NCBI RefSeq assembly: GCF_017875765.1
Contig: NZ_JAGGNA010000001.1
Location: 124,001 to 188,000, forward strand
Direction of reading: 5' to 3'
DNA length: 64,000 nt
Source of the DNA: Flavobacterium sp. CG_23.5
GTDB taxonomy: Bacteria > Bacteroidota > Bacteroidia > Flavobacteriales > Flavobacteriaceae
Shown here: positions 1 to 9,343 of the stretch, in pieces
Numbering within the stretch: the first letter of the stretch is position 1
Layout of the letters: every line of letters starts with the position of its first letter
The notes under the pieces: model-generated
Told to the model about the DNA's origin: nothing
The model's database searches: none
The model's input: the letters and a program-made list of their open reading frames with translations, nothing else
Position numbers and translations under genes: made by a program

Positions 1-3000
1 GCCACTGTTCCAACAACTACAGACAACTGTTCAGGAATACTTACTGGAACTACTTCTGATGCTTTGACAAGAAGCACTCAAGGAACTTCGGTTATTACTT
101 GGACTTTTGATGATGGAAATGGAAACACTACTACAGCTACACAAAACGTAGTTGTAAAAGACAATACTGCTCCGGTAACACCAATCTTGGCTGATGCCAC
201 AGGAGAATGTTCGGCTACTGCCACTGTTCCAACAACTACAGACAACTGTTCAGGAATACTTACTGGAACTACTTCTGATGCTTTGACAAGAAGCACTCAA
301 GGAACTTCGGTTATTACTTGGACTTTTGATGATGGAAATGGAAACACTACTACAGCTACACAAAACGTAGTTGTAAAAGACAATACTGCTCCGGTAACAC
401 CAATCTTGGCTGATGCCACAGGAGAATGTTCGGCTACTGCCACTGTTCCAACAACTACAGACAACTGTTCAGGAACAATCACTGGAACTACTTCTGATGC
501 TTTGACAAGAAGCACTCAAGGAACTTCGGTTATTACTTGGACTTTTGATGATGGAAATGGAAACACTACTACAGCTACACAAAACATAGTTGTAAAAGAC
601 AATACTGCTCCGGTAACACCAATCTTGGCTGATGCCACAGGAGAATGTTCGGCTACTGCCACTGTTCCAACAACTACAGACAACTGTTCAGGAACAATCA
701 CTGGAACTACTTCTGATGCTTTGACAAGAAGCACTCAAGGAACTTCGGTTATTACTTGGACTTTTGATGATGGAAATGGAAACACTACTACAGCTACACA
801 AAACATAGTTGTAAAAGACAATACTGCTCCGGTAACACCAATCTTGGCTGATGCCACAGGAGAATGTTCGGCTACTGCCACTGTTCCAACAACTACAGAC
901 AACTGTTCAGGAACAATCACTGGAACTACTTCTGATGCTTTGACAAGAAGCACTCAAGGAACTTCCGTTATTACTTGGACTTTTGATGATGGAAATGGAA
1001 ACACTACTACAGCTACACAAAACATAGTTGTAAAAGACAATACTGCTCCGGTAACACCAATCTTGGCTGATGCCACAGGAGAATGTTCGGCTACTGCCAC
1101 TGTTCCAACAACTACAGACAACTGTTCAGGAACAATCACTGGAACTACTTCTGATGCTTTGACAAGAAGCACTCAAGGAACTTCGGTTATTACTTGGACT
1201 TTTGATGATGGAAATGGAAACACTACTACAGCTACACAAAACATAGTTGTAAAAGACAATACTGCTCCGGTAACACCAATCTTGGCTGATGCCACAGGAG
1301 AATGTTCGGCTACTGCCACTGTTCCAACAACTACAGACAACTGTTCAGGAATACTTACTGGAACTACTTCTGATGCTTTGACAAGAAGCACTCAAGGAAC
1401 TTCGGTTATTACTTGGACTTTTGATGATGGAAATGGAAACACTACTACAGCTACACAAAACGTAGTTGTAAAAGACAATACTGCTCCGGTAACACCAATC
1501 TTGGCTGATGCCACAGGAGAATGTTCGGCTACTGCCACTGTTCCAACAACTACAGACAACTGTTCAGGAATACTTACTGGAACTACTTCTGATGCTTTGA
1601 CAAGAAGCACTCAAGGAACTTCGGTTATTACTTGGACTTTTGATGATGGAAATGGAAACACTACTACAGCTACACAAAACATAGTTGTAAAAGACAATAC
1701 TGCTCCGGTAACACCAATCTTGGCTGATGCCACAGGAGAATGTTCGGCTACTGCCACTGTTCCAACAACTACAGACAACTGTTCAGGAATACTTACTGGA
1801 ACTACTTCTGATGCTTTGACAAGAAGCACTCAAGGAACTTCCGTTATTACTTGGACTTTTGATGATGGAAATGGAAACACTACTACAGCTACACAAAACA
1901 TAGTTGTAAAAGACAATACTGCTCCGGTAACACCAATCTTGGCTGATGCCACAGGAGAATGTTCGGCTACTGCCACTGTTCCAACAACTACAGACAACTG
2001 TTCAGGAATACTTACTGGAACTACTTCTGATGCTTTGACAAGAAGCACTCAAGGAACTTCGGTTATTACTTGGACTTTTGATGATGGAAATGGAAACACT
2101 ACTACAGCTACACAAAACATAGTTGTAAAAGACAATACTGCTCCGGTAACACCAATCTTGGCTGATGCCACAGGAGAATGTTCGGCTACTGCCACTGTTC
2201 CAACAACTACAGACAACTGTTCAGGAATACTTACTGGAACTACTTCTGATGCTTTGACAAGAAGCACTCAAGGAACTTCGGTTATTACTTGGACTTTTGA
2301 TGATGGAAATGGAAACACTACTACAGCTACACAAAACGTAGTTGTAAAAGACAATACTGCTCCGGTAACACCAATCTTGGCTGATGCCACAGGAGAATGT
2401 TCGGCTACTGCCACTGTTCCAACAACTACAGACAACTGTTCAGGAATACTTACTGGAACTACTTCTGATGCTTTGACAAGAAGCACTCAAGGAACTTCGG
2501 TTATTACTTGGACTTTTGATGATGGAAATGGAAACACTACTACAGCTACACAAAACATAGTTGTAAAAGACAATACTGCTCCGGTAACACCAATCTTGGC
2601 TGATGCCACAGGAGAATGTTCGGCTACTGCCACTGTTCCAACAACTACAGACAACTGTTCAGGAATACTTACTGGAACTACTTCTGATGCTTTGACAAGA
2701 AGCACTCAAGGAACTTCCGTTATTACTTGGACTTTTGATGATGGAAATGGAAACACTACTACAGCTACACAAAACATAGTTGTAAAAGACAATACTGCTC
2801 CGGTAACACCAATCTTGGCTGATGCCACAGGAGAATGTTCGGCTACTGCCACTGTTCCAACAACTACAGACAACTGTTCAGGAATACTTACTGGAACTAC
2901 TTCTGATGCTTTGACAAGAAGCACTCAAGGAACTTCGGTTATTACTTGGACTTTTGATGATGGAAATGGAAACACTACTACAGCTACACAAAACATAGTT

Positions 3001-5418
3001 GTAAAAGACAATACTGCTCCGGTAACACCAATCTTGGCTGATGCCACAGGAGAATGTTCGGCTACTGCCACTGTTCCAACAACTACAGACAACTGTTCAG
3101 GAATACTTACTGGAACTACTTCTGATGCTTTGACAAGAAGCACTCAGGGAACTTCCGTTATTACTTGGACTTTTGATGATGGAAATGGAAACACTACTAC
3201 AGCTACACAAAACATAGTTGTAAAAGACAATACTGCTCCGGTAACACCAATCTTGGCTGATGCCACAGGAGAATGTTCGGCTACTGCCACTGTTCCAACA
3301 ACTACAGACAACTGTTCAGGAATACTTACTGGAACTACTTCTGATGCTTTGACAAGAAGCACTCAAGGAACTTCGGTTATTACTTGGACTTTTGATGATG
3401 GAAATGGAAACACTACTACAGCTACACAAAACGTAGTTGTAAAAGACAATACTGCTCCGGTAACACCAATCTTGGCTGATGCCACAGGAGAATGTTCGGC
3501 TACTGCCACTGTTCCAACAACTACAGACAACTGTTCAGGAACAATCACTGGAACTACTTCTGATGCTTTGACAAGAAGCACTCAAGGAACTTCGGTTATT
3601 ACTTGGACTTTTGATGATGGAAATGGAAACACTACTACAGCTACACAAAACATAGTTGTAAAAGACAATACTGCTCCGGTAACACCAATCTTGGCTGATG
3701 CCACAGGAGAATGTTCGGCTACTGCCACTGTTCCAACAACTACAGACAACTGTTCAGGAATACTTACTGGAACTACTTCTGATGCTTTGACAAGAAGCAC
3801 TCAAGGAACTTCGGTTATTACTTGGACTTTTGATGATGGAAATGGAAACACTACTACAGCTACACAAAACGTAGTTGTAAAAGACAATACTGCTCCGGTA
3901 ACACCAATCTTGGCTGATGCCACAGGAGAATGTTCGGCTACTGCCACTGTTCCAACAACTACAGACAACTGTTCAGGAATACTTACTGGAACTACTTCTG
4001 ATGCTTTGACAAGAAGCACTCAAGGAACTTCGGTTATTACTTGGACTTTTGATGATGGAAATGGAAACACTACTACAGCTACACAAAACGTAGTTGTAAA
4101 AGACAATACTGCTCCGGTAACACCAATCTTGGCTGATGCCACAGGAGAATGTTCGGCTACTGCCACTGTTCCAACAACTACAGACAACTGTTCAGGAACA
4201 ATCACTGGAACTACTTCTGATGCTTTGACAAGAAGCACTCAAGGAACTTCGGTTATTACTTGGACTTTTGATGATGGAAATGGAAACACTACTACAGCTA
4301 CACAAAACATAGTTGTAAAAGACAATACTGCTCCGGTAACACCAATCTTGGCTGATGCCACAGGAGAATGTTCGGCTACTGCCACTGTTCCAACAACTAC
4401 AGACAACTGTTCAGGAATACTTACTGGAACTACTTCTGATGCTTTGACAAGAAGCACTCAAGGAACTTCCGTTATTACTTGGACTTTTGATGATGGAAAT
4501 GGAAACACTACTACAGCTACACAAAACGTAGTTGTAAAAGACAATACTGCTCCGGTAACACCAATCTTGGCTGATGCCACAGGAGAATGTTCGGCTACTG
4601 CCACTGTTCCAACAACTACAGACAACTGTTCAGGAATACTTACTGGAACTACTTCTGATGCTTTGACAAGAAGCACTCAAGGAACTTCGGTTATTACTTG
4701 GACTTTTGATGATGGAAATGGAAACACTACTACAGCTACACAAAACGTAGTTGTAAAAGACAATACTGCTCCGGTAACACCAATCTTGGCTGATGCCACA
4801 GGAGAATGTTCGGCTACTGCCACTGTTCCAACAACTACAGACAACTGTTCAGGAACAATCACTGGAACTACTTCTGATGCTTTGACAAGAAGCACTCAAG
4901 GAACTTCGGTTATTACTTGGACTTTTGATGATGGAAATGGAAACACTACTACAGCTACACAAAACATAGTTGTAAAAGACAATACTGCTCCGGTAACACC
5001 AATCTTGGCTGATGCCACAGGAGAATGTTCGGCTACTGCCACTGTTCCAACAACTACAGACAACTGTTCAGGAATACTTACTGGAACTACTTCTGATGCT
5101 TTGACAAGAAGCACTCAAGGAACTTCGGTTATTACTTGGACTTTTGATGATGGAAATGGAAACACTACTACAGCTACACAAAACATAGTTGTAAAAGACA
5201 ATACTGCTCCGGTAACACCAATCTTGGCTGATGCCACAGGAGAATGTTCGGCTACTGCCACTGTTCCAACAACTACAGACAACTGTTCAGGAATACTTAC
5301 TGGAACTACTTCTGATGCTTTGACAAGAAGTACTCAAGGAACTTCGGTTATTACTTGGACTTTTGATGATGGAAATGGAAACACTACTACAGCTACTCAA
5401 AACGTAGTTGTAAAAGAT
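1..5418 (+). repeat. 219-bp tandem repeat array, ~25 copies, in-frame
   Basis: A 219-bp unit (73 codons) recurs exactly every 219 bp, with the GCT of SDALTR at 61+219k for k=0 to 24. Copies are almost identical at DNA level, including synonymous positions. I see only a few polymorphic sites: NVVV/NIVV (aacgta/aacata), GILTG/GTITG, tcg/tcc in GTSV, and single substitutions near 3147 (caa to cag) and in the last copy (agc to agt). Coding continues through every copy. The last unit diverges after VVVKD at about 5418. Confidence 0.97.
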
Positions 5419-6939
5419 GTCACTAAACCAGTAATCGCTTGTCCAGCAAATGTAACTCTCAACTGTCAAAATGCAACAACAGTTTCAGCCAATGGATCAG
5501 CAACAGCGACAGACAACTGTTCAGCTGTAACAATCACATCATCAGATGTATCGACACAGAATGCAGTTAATACTAATGCGGCTTATTATAATTATACAAT
5601 CACCAGAACCTGGAAAGCCACTGATGTAGCGGGTAACTTCTCAACCTGTGTTCAAACGATCACAGTACAGGATGTAACTGCACCAGTATGGACTACAATA
5701 ACTGGAACATTGAATAGAAATGTTACTTGTGGAAGTGCGGGTGAACTTGCATCAGCAAATGCATTGGCACCAGTGGCAACGGATAATTGCAGTTCGGTAA
5801 TTTATACCAAAACTTCCGGTAGTCTTGTAAGCGGACTAAGTAATACCTATACAAATATCTGGATAGCGAAGGATATTTCTAATAATAGTAGTGCTGTCTT
5901 TACGCAAGTAATAACGGTCACTCCAGTCACAATTGACGCATCTGCTAGTAGCAATCCTGTGGCAGTTGGTTCTACTGCAACGCTTTCAGCAACGATTAGT
6001 CCAGCTGTTGCTAGTGTTTTGGTCACATTTACTCTTGACAATGGTAATGGAGGAATAACTACCTATACCGCAATTACAAATAATTTTGGTGTGGCAAGTA
6101 CAACTGTATCTAATTTGCCAGTAGAAGTTTATAAAGTGACTGCTGTTGCGGGTGCTGCTTGCGCATCTTCCGTTGCTTATCTACCGATATACGATCCTAA
6201 TGGTGGCTTTGTAACAGGTGGTGGCTGGATTAGTTCTCCAGCAGGAGCATATACAGCAACTCTGACATTAACAGGAAAAGCAAATTTTGGATTTGTTTCA
6301 AAATACAAAAAAGGTTCAAATATACCTGAAGGTAATACAGAGTTTCAGTTCCAAGCAGGGAACCTTAATTTTGCCAGTTCAACTTATGTGTCAGGATCTC
6401 TTGTAATTGCAGGTTCTCAGGCCATTTATAAAGGAATTGGAACTATTAATGGCAGCGGAAGCTATAACTTTATGGTTTCAGCCGTTGATGGTCAGATTAG
6501 TGGTGGAGGCGGTCTCGATAAATTCCGAATTAAAATATGGAATAGTGCTGGCGTTATTTATGACAATAACAAAGGAGTTTCGGACAATGGTACACCTACG
6601 GACGCAACCAAATTAGGAGGAGGTTCAATTGTAATTCATGAGGTAAATAAGAATACTGTTAAAATATTAGAAATTGATAAAAAACCTCTAGAAGCGCTGC
6701 AATTCAATGTGATAGCATATCCTAATCCATCAGCTCAATACTTCACAATCGAGACAGTAGGTGGCACTACCGAAAAAGTAGAAATGGTAGTCTTTGATGT
6801 TTTAGGCAGAACAATTAAAAATATAGAAAAATCTGACGGCCAACCTATTTTGTTTGGGGAAGAATTACCAACAGGAGTCTATATAGTTGTAGTCAGTCAG
6901 GGTCTGAATCAAAAAACAATCAGGCTGATTAAACAATAA
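1..6939 (+). CDS. Giant repeat adhesin with HYR-like repeats and T9SS sorting tail (5' partial)
   Basis: The frame is open from base 1, so the start lies upstream; about 2312 residues are visible. Residues 1 to ~1805 are 73-residue repeats, each with two cysteines 13 residues apart (GEC...DNC), resembling HYR/Ig-like beta-sandwich repeats of Bacteroidota surface proteins. Residues ~1805-1977 hold diverged HYR-like repeats, ~1978-2062 an Ig-like segment, and ~2063-2213 a conserved domain with GGGWI and KANFGFV. Residues ~2235-2312 match the type A T9SS C-terminal sorting domain (YPNPS, VFDVLGR, PTGVYIV, basic end). By family knowledge the protein is exported by T9SS and cell-surface anchored or released; adhesion is inferred. 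A terminator follows directly. There is no enzymatic domain in the visible part. Confidence 0.9.
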   Translation, partial: ATVPTTTDNCSGILTGTTSDALTRSTQGTSVITWTFDDGNGNTTTATQNVVVKDNTAPVTPILADATGECSATATVPTTTDNCSGILTGTTSDALTRSTQGTSVITWTFDDGNGNTTTATQNVVVKDNTAPVTPILADATGECSATATVPTTTDNCSGTITGTTSDALTRSTQGTSVITWTFDDGNGNTTTATQNIVVKDNTAPVTPILADATGECSATATVPTTTDNCSGTITGTTSDALTRSTQGTSVITWTFDDGNGNTTTATQNIVVKDNTAPVTPILADATGECSATATVPTTTDNCSGTITGTTSDALTRSTQGTSVITWTFDDGNGNTTTATQNIVVKDNTAPVTPILADATGECSATATVPTTTDNCSGTITGTTSDALTRSTQGTSVITWTFDDGNGNTTTATQNIVVKDNTAPVTPILADATGECSATATVPTTTDNCSGILTGTTSDALTRSTQGTSVITWTFDDGNGNTTTATQNVVVKDNTAPVTPILADATGECSATATVPTTTDNCSGILTGTTSDALTRSTQGTSVITWTFDDGNGNTTTATQNIVVKDNTAPVTPILADATGECSATATVPTTTDNCSGILTGTTSDALTRSTQGTSVITWTFDDGNGNTTTATQNIVVKDNTAPVTPILADATGECSATATVPTTTDNCSGILTGTTSDALTRSTQGTSVITWTFDDGNGNTTTATQNIVVKDNTAPVTPILADATGECSATATVPTTTDNCSGILTGTTSDALTRSTQGTSVITWTFDDGNGNTTTATQNVVVKDNTAPVTPILADATGECSATATVPTTTDNCSGILTGTTSDALTRSTQGTSVITWTFDDGNGNTTTATQNIVVKDNTAPVTPILADATGECSATATVPTTTDNCSGILTGTTSDALTRSTQGTSVITWTFDDGNGNTTTATQNIVVKDNTAPVTPILADATGECSATATVPTTTDNCSGILTGTTSDALTRSTQGTSVITWTFDDGNGNTTTATQNIVVKDNTAPVTPILADATGECSATATVPTTTDNCSGILTGTTSDALTRSTQGTSVITWTFDDGNGNTTTATQNIVVKDNTAPVTPILADATGECSATATVPTTTDNCSGILTGTTSDALTRSTQGTSVITWTFDDGNGNTTTATQNVVVKDNTAPVTPILADATGECSATATVPTTTDNCSGTITGTTSDALTRSTQGTSVITWTFDDGNGNTTTATQNIVVKDNTAPVTPILADATGECSATATVPTTTDNCSGILTGTTSDALTRSTQGTSVITWTFDDGNGNTTTATQNVVVKDNTAPVTPILADATGECSATATVPTTTDNCSGILTGTTSDALTRSTQGTSVITWTFDDGNGNTTTATQNVVVKDNTAPVTPILADATGECSATATVPTTTDNCSGTITGTTSDALTRSTQGTSVITWTFDDGNGNTTTATQNIVVKDNTAPVTPILADATGECSATATVPTTTDNCSGILTGTTSDALTRSTQGTSVITWTFDDGNGNTTTATQNVVVKDNTAPVTPILADATGECSATATVPTTTDNCSGILTGTTSDALTRSTQGTSVITWTFDDGNGNTTTATQNVVVKDNTAPVTPILADATGECSATATVPTTTDNCSGTITGTTSDALTRSTQGTSVITWTFDDGNGNTTTATQNIVVKDNTAPVTPILADATGECSATATVPTTTDNCSGILTGTTSDALTRSTQGTSVITWTFDDGNGNTTTATQNIVVKDNTAPVTPILADATGECSATATVPTTTDNCSGILTGTTSDALTRSTQGTSVITWTFDDGNGNTTTATQNVVVKDVTKPVIACPANVTLNCQNATTVSANGSATATDNCSAVTITSSDVSTQNAVNTNAAYYNYTITRTWKATDVAGNFSTCVQTITVQDVTAPVWTTITGTLNRNVTCGSAGELASANALAPVATDNCSSVIYTKTSGSLVSGLSNTYTNIWIAKDISNNSSAVFTQVITVTPVTIDASASSNPVAVGSTATLSATISPAVASVLVTFTLDNGNGGITTYTAITNNFGVASTTVSNLPVEVYKVTAVAGAACASSVAYLPIYDPNGGFVTGGGWISSPAGAYTATLTLTGKANFGFVSKYKKGSNIPEGNTEFQFQAGNLNFASSTYVSGSLVIAGSQAIYKGIGTINGSGSYNFMVSAVDGQISGGGGLDKFRIKIWNSAGVIYDNNKGVSDNGTPTDATKLGGGSIVIHEVNKNTVKILEIDKKPLEALQFNVIAYPNPSAQYFTIETVGGTTEKVEMVVFDVLGRTIKNIEKSDGQPILFGEELPTGVYIVVVSQGLNQKTIRLIKQ

Positions 6940-6967
6940 TCTAATTTTTACAAAGTATTTATAAATT

Positions 6968-7005
6968 AACTCCATCCTAATCAATATTGGGATGGAGTTT
7001 TTTTA
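6968..7005 (+). terminator. Rho-independent terminator of the adhesin gene
   Basis: The 10-bp stem AACTCCATCC / GGATGGAGTT encloses a 12-nt loop and is followed by a T-run. It starts about 28 bp after the adhesin stop codon. Confidence 0.85.
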
Positions 7006-7291
7006 TAGATGTTGAAGCTCATTTATTAAAGATAAAAATCAATTATTTTTCCTTCTTGCTTTGACAAGTTACGAACCATTCGAGAAAGCTCATAATATTG
7101 AATCCAAATGACTGTTTTATAGGTTCGATAGATGAATTTATAGAATAGAAATTAAGGAAAGTACATATAATTTAGAAGTTTCAAAGTAATGGTAAAAGTC
7201 AAGTCTTTAAGCTTGGAAAAACCAAGTTTATCAACATGGATTCAATGGTATTCCATTTTAAATAGGTGAAAATAATGCTTTGATTTTTATG
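7006..7291. other. Intergenic stretch, no recognisable gene
   Basis: About 285 bp of AT-rich sequence between the adhesin and amt terminators. Short open stretches exist on the plus strand, but none begins with a convincing start or matches a family I recognise. It may be a decayed gene remnant. Confidence 0.4.
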
Positions 7292-7330
7292 CAAAAAAAA
7301 ACACTCTGAAAACGAATTATCAGAGTGTTT
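7292..7330 (-). terminator. Terminator downstream of amt
   Basis: Inverted repeat AAACACTCTGA / TCAGAGTGTTT with a run of T on the minus strand, 20 bp past the amt stop codon. Confidence 0.85.
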
Positions 7331-7350
7331 AAATTTAATATAAAGGAGAT

Positions 7351-8676
7351 TTACAAATATTCTCCGTGTTGAGAAATATCTAAACCTAATTCTTCTTTTT
7401 CTTCAGAAACTCTTAAAGGAGTAATTTTATTTACAATAAAGAAAAGGAAATACGATACTGAGAATGCAAATATAGAAACAAGAACTAATGCTTTTAATTG
7501 AATTAAAAATAATGTAGCATCACCAAAAATTAAACCTTGGTTATCTCCTACAATCGCATTTACAGATTTTGAAGCAAATACACCTGTCAAAAGCATACCT
7601 ACCATACCACCAACACCGTGACAAGCAAAAACATCTAATGCATCATCAATTTTACCTTTAGGGAATTTACTCACTACAAGATTACTTACAATACTGGCAA
7701 TAATACCAATTGCAATTGCATGAGGAATACTTACGAATCCTGCAGCTGGTGTAATAGCTACTAAACCGACAACAGCACCGATACAAGCTCCCATCGCAGA
7801 AAGTTTGTGTCCAAGAATTTTATCAAGAAATACCCAACCCATTGCAGCAGAAGCGGCGGCAACTGTAGTGGTTCCTAATGCTTGTGCAGCAAGACTACCA
7901 GCTCCTACAGCAGATCCTGCATTGAAACCAAACCAACCGAACCACAATAAACCTGTTCCTAATAATACATAGGTAATACGAGCTGGATTTGCTTTTTGTA
8001 CTTTTCGTTTTCCTAAGAATATTGCTCCTGCTAGAGCAGCCCATCCTGCACTCATGTGTACTACAGTTCCTCCGGCAAAATCCAATACTCCCCATCCAAA
8101 AAATAATCCATCTGGGTGCCAAGTCATGTGACATAAAGGTGCGTAAACGAATAATATGAATAAAACCATAAATAACAAATAAGCCCAGAAACGAACGCGT
8201 TCTGCAAAAGCTCCTGTTATCAACGCTGGTGTAATAATTGCAAATTTTGCTTGAAATAAGGCAAACAAGATCATTGGAATGGTTGGAGCCAATTCCCAAG
8301 CAGTGTTAGCACTTACGCCTTGAAAAAATAAGTTTGGCATAGGATTTCCAATTAATCCGCCTATTGTTGGTCCAAAACACAATCCAAATCCAACAACAAC
8401 CCATAGTACGGTTACGATAACCATAGCCATGAAACTTTGTAATACGGTACTAATTACATTCTTTTTACCTACCATTCCGCCATAAAAAAATCCAAGTCCA
8501 GGGGTCATTAATAATACAAGCGCTGTGGCAACTATCATCCAAGCTGTATCTCCTGTATCTAATTTTAATGGAACAACGTGGGCACCTAGTGTTGTGGATT
8601 CTGCAAAGAGATTAATTGAAAAAATCGATAATACTAGAATGGTGATCAATATCACACTCAAAATAATTTTTCGCAT
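7351..8676 (-). CDS. amt: Ammonium transporter (Amt/MEP/Rh family)
   Basis: A 441-aa polytopic membrane protein with a cleavable-looking N-terminus (residues 1-25) followed by about 11 hydrophobic segments. Family hallmarks are present: DTAWM near the first TM, GLGFFYGGMV, FAERVRFWAYLLF, GGTVVHMSAG (first pore histidine, ~207), WFGWFGFNAGSA, and DVFACHGVGGMVGMLLTG (second pore histidine, ~353). It conducts ammonium/ammonia across the inner membrane. No glnK/PII gene is adjacent within the window, although amt is often paired with one. The upstream region carries repeated CCCCTAT motifs that may be regulatory. It is monocistronic with its own terminator. Confidence 0.96.
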   Translation of the reverse strand: MRKIILSVILITILVLSIFSINLFAESTTLGAHVVPLKLDTGDTAWMIVATALVLLMTPGLGFFYGGMVGKKNVISTVLQSFMAMVIVTVLWVVVGFGLCFGPTIGGLIGNPMPNLFFQGVSANTAWELAPTIPMILFALFQAKFAIITPALITGAFAERVRFWAYLLFMVLFILFVYAPLCHMTWHPDGLFFGWGVLDFAGGTVVHMSAGWAALAGAIFLGKRKVQKANPARITYVLLGTGLLWFGWFGFNAGSAVGAGSLAAQALGTTTVAAASAAMGWVFLDKILGHKLSAMGACIGAVVGLVAITPAAGFVSIPHAIAIGIIASIVSNLVVSKFPKGKIDDALDVFACHGVGGMVGMLLTGVFASKSVNAIVGDNQGLIFGDATLFLIQLKALVLVSIFAFSVSYFLFFIVNKITPLRVSEEKEELGLDISQHGEYL

Positions 8677-8719
8677 TGTTTTTAGTTTTAAATTTCGATA
8701 AAAATATAAAATGATTCTA

Positions 8720-8792
8720 AACCCCTATGAAAATACAAGTATATTTTTTTATTTTTATTAATTTTTCAATTTACCCCCTATTATTTTATAGG
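8720..8792 (-). promoter_or_regulatory. Repeated CCCCTAT motifs upstream of amt
   Basis: ACCCCTATGAAAAT (8721-8734) and ACCCCCTATTATTTTA (8773-8788) lie upstream of the amt start. The second copy overlaps an inverted repeat CCTAT-tatttt-ATAGG (8776-8792). The position suits a nitrogen-responsive control site, but no regulator can be assigned. Confidence 0.35.
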
Positions 8793-8892
8793 TATGTTAG
8801 AATTTAAAGTGTAATTTAATAATTTATTAATCTTGTTTTTATAAATAATTAATCTTTTCGGGAATTATTAAAATTTTGATAGTTTTTAGAGA

Positions 8893-8941
8893 TAAAAAAA
8901 ATGTATCAATATGATGGTACATCAATCGATACATTTTTTAT
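8893..8941 (-). terminator. Terminator downstream of the PH-domain gene
   Basis: The 12-bp inverted repeat AAAAAATGTATC / GATACATTTTTT with a ~21-nt loop ends in a T-run on the minus strand. It starts 21 bp past the stop of the gene at 8962. Confidence 0.75.
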
Positions 8942-8961
8942 AAAAATCAGTAAAAAAATTA

Positions 8962-9339
8962 TTATTTTAAAATATGTTGGCTTAAGATTTTATACACTTC
9001 ATTTATATTATTACTTCCCTTTCCAAATTGTTTCGAAATTGGAGTGCTCTCACTGTTTAGCCAAATTTTTAACTCAGCATCCATGTCGAGTATTCCAGCA
9101 CTTTCTTTCGAGAATTTTTTGATGCTCGAATAAGGAATTGACATGTAATCTACCTTAGTTCCAACCAATTGCTTCTCCACCAGAATTAGTCGTTTATTGG
9201 TGAAAATAAACATATCCCGAATAAGTTTATACGCTTTTTCGATTATCTCTCCATCAATAAGAATGGGTTCAAATTCTCTTGAAATATTTTCGATATTAAC
9301 TTCTGATGCGTTGCCTAAAATGGCATTAAATAGTCCCAT
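8962..9339 (-). CDS. PH domain-containing protein (bPH_1/DUF1696-like)
   Basis: A 125-aa soluble protein without signal peptide. The pattern GE-x-IEKAYKLIRDMFIFTNKRLILVEKQ..GTKVDYMSIPYSSIKKFSKE is typical of the bacterial pleckstrin-homology family once called DUF1696, and the length fits. The role of the family is poorly defined and no catalytic residues are expected. The gene starts 4 bp after the stop of the upstream amidohydrolase, so it is probably the last cistron of that operon. A terminator follows. Confidence 0.85.
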   Translation of the reverse strand: MGLFNAILGNASEVNIENISREFEPILIDGEIIEKAYKLIRDMFIFTNKRLILVEKQLVGTKVDYMSIPYSSIKKFSKESAGILDMDAELKIWLNSESTPISKQFGKGSNNINEVYKILSQHILK

Positions 9340-9343
9340 GATT

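Noticed and set aside
78..5114. Series of 72-codon minus-strand ORFs, one per adhesin repeat
   Set aside because: They are antisense frames of the 219-bp repeat, identical because the repeat is identical, and have no independent start signals or family match.
7895..8299. 134-aa minus-strand ORF inside amt
   Set aside because: Out-of-frame shadow of amt, with the composition expected from a shifted frame.
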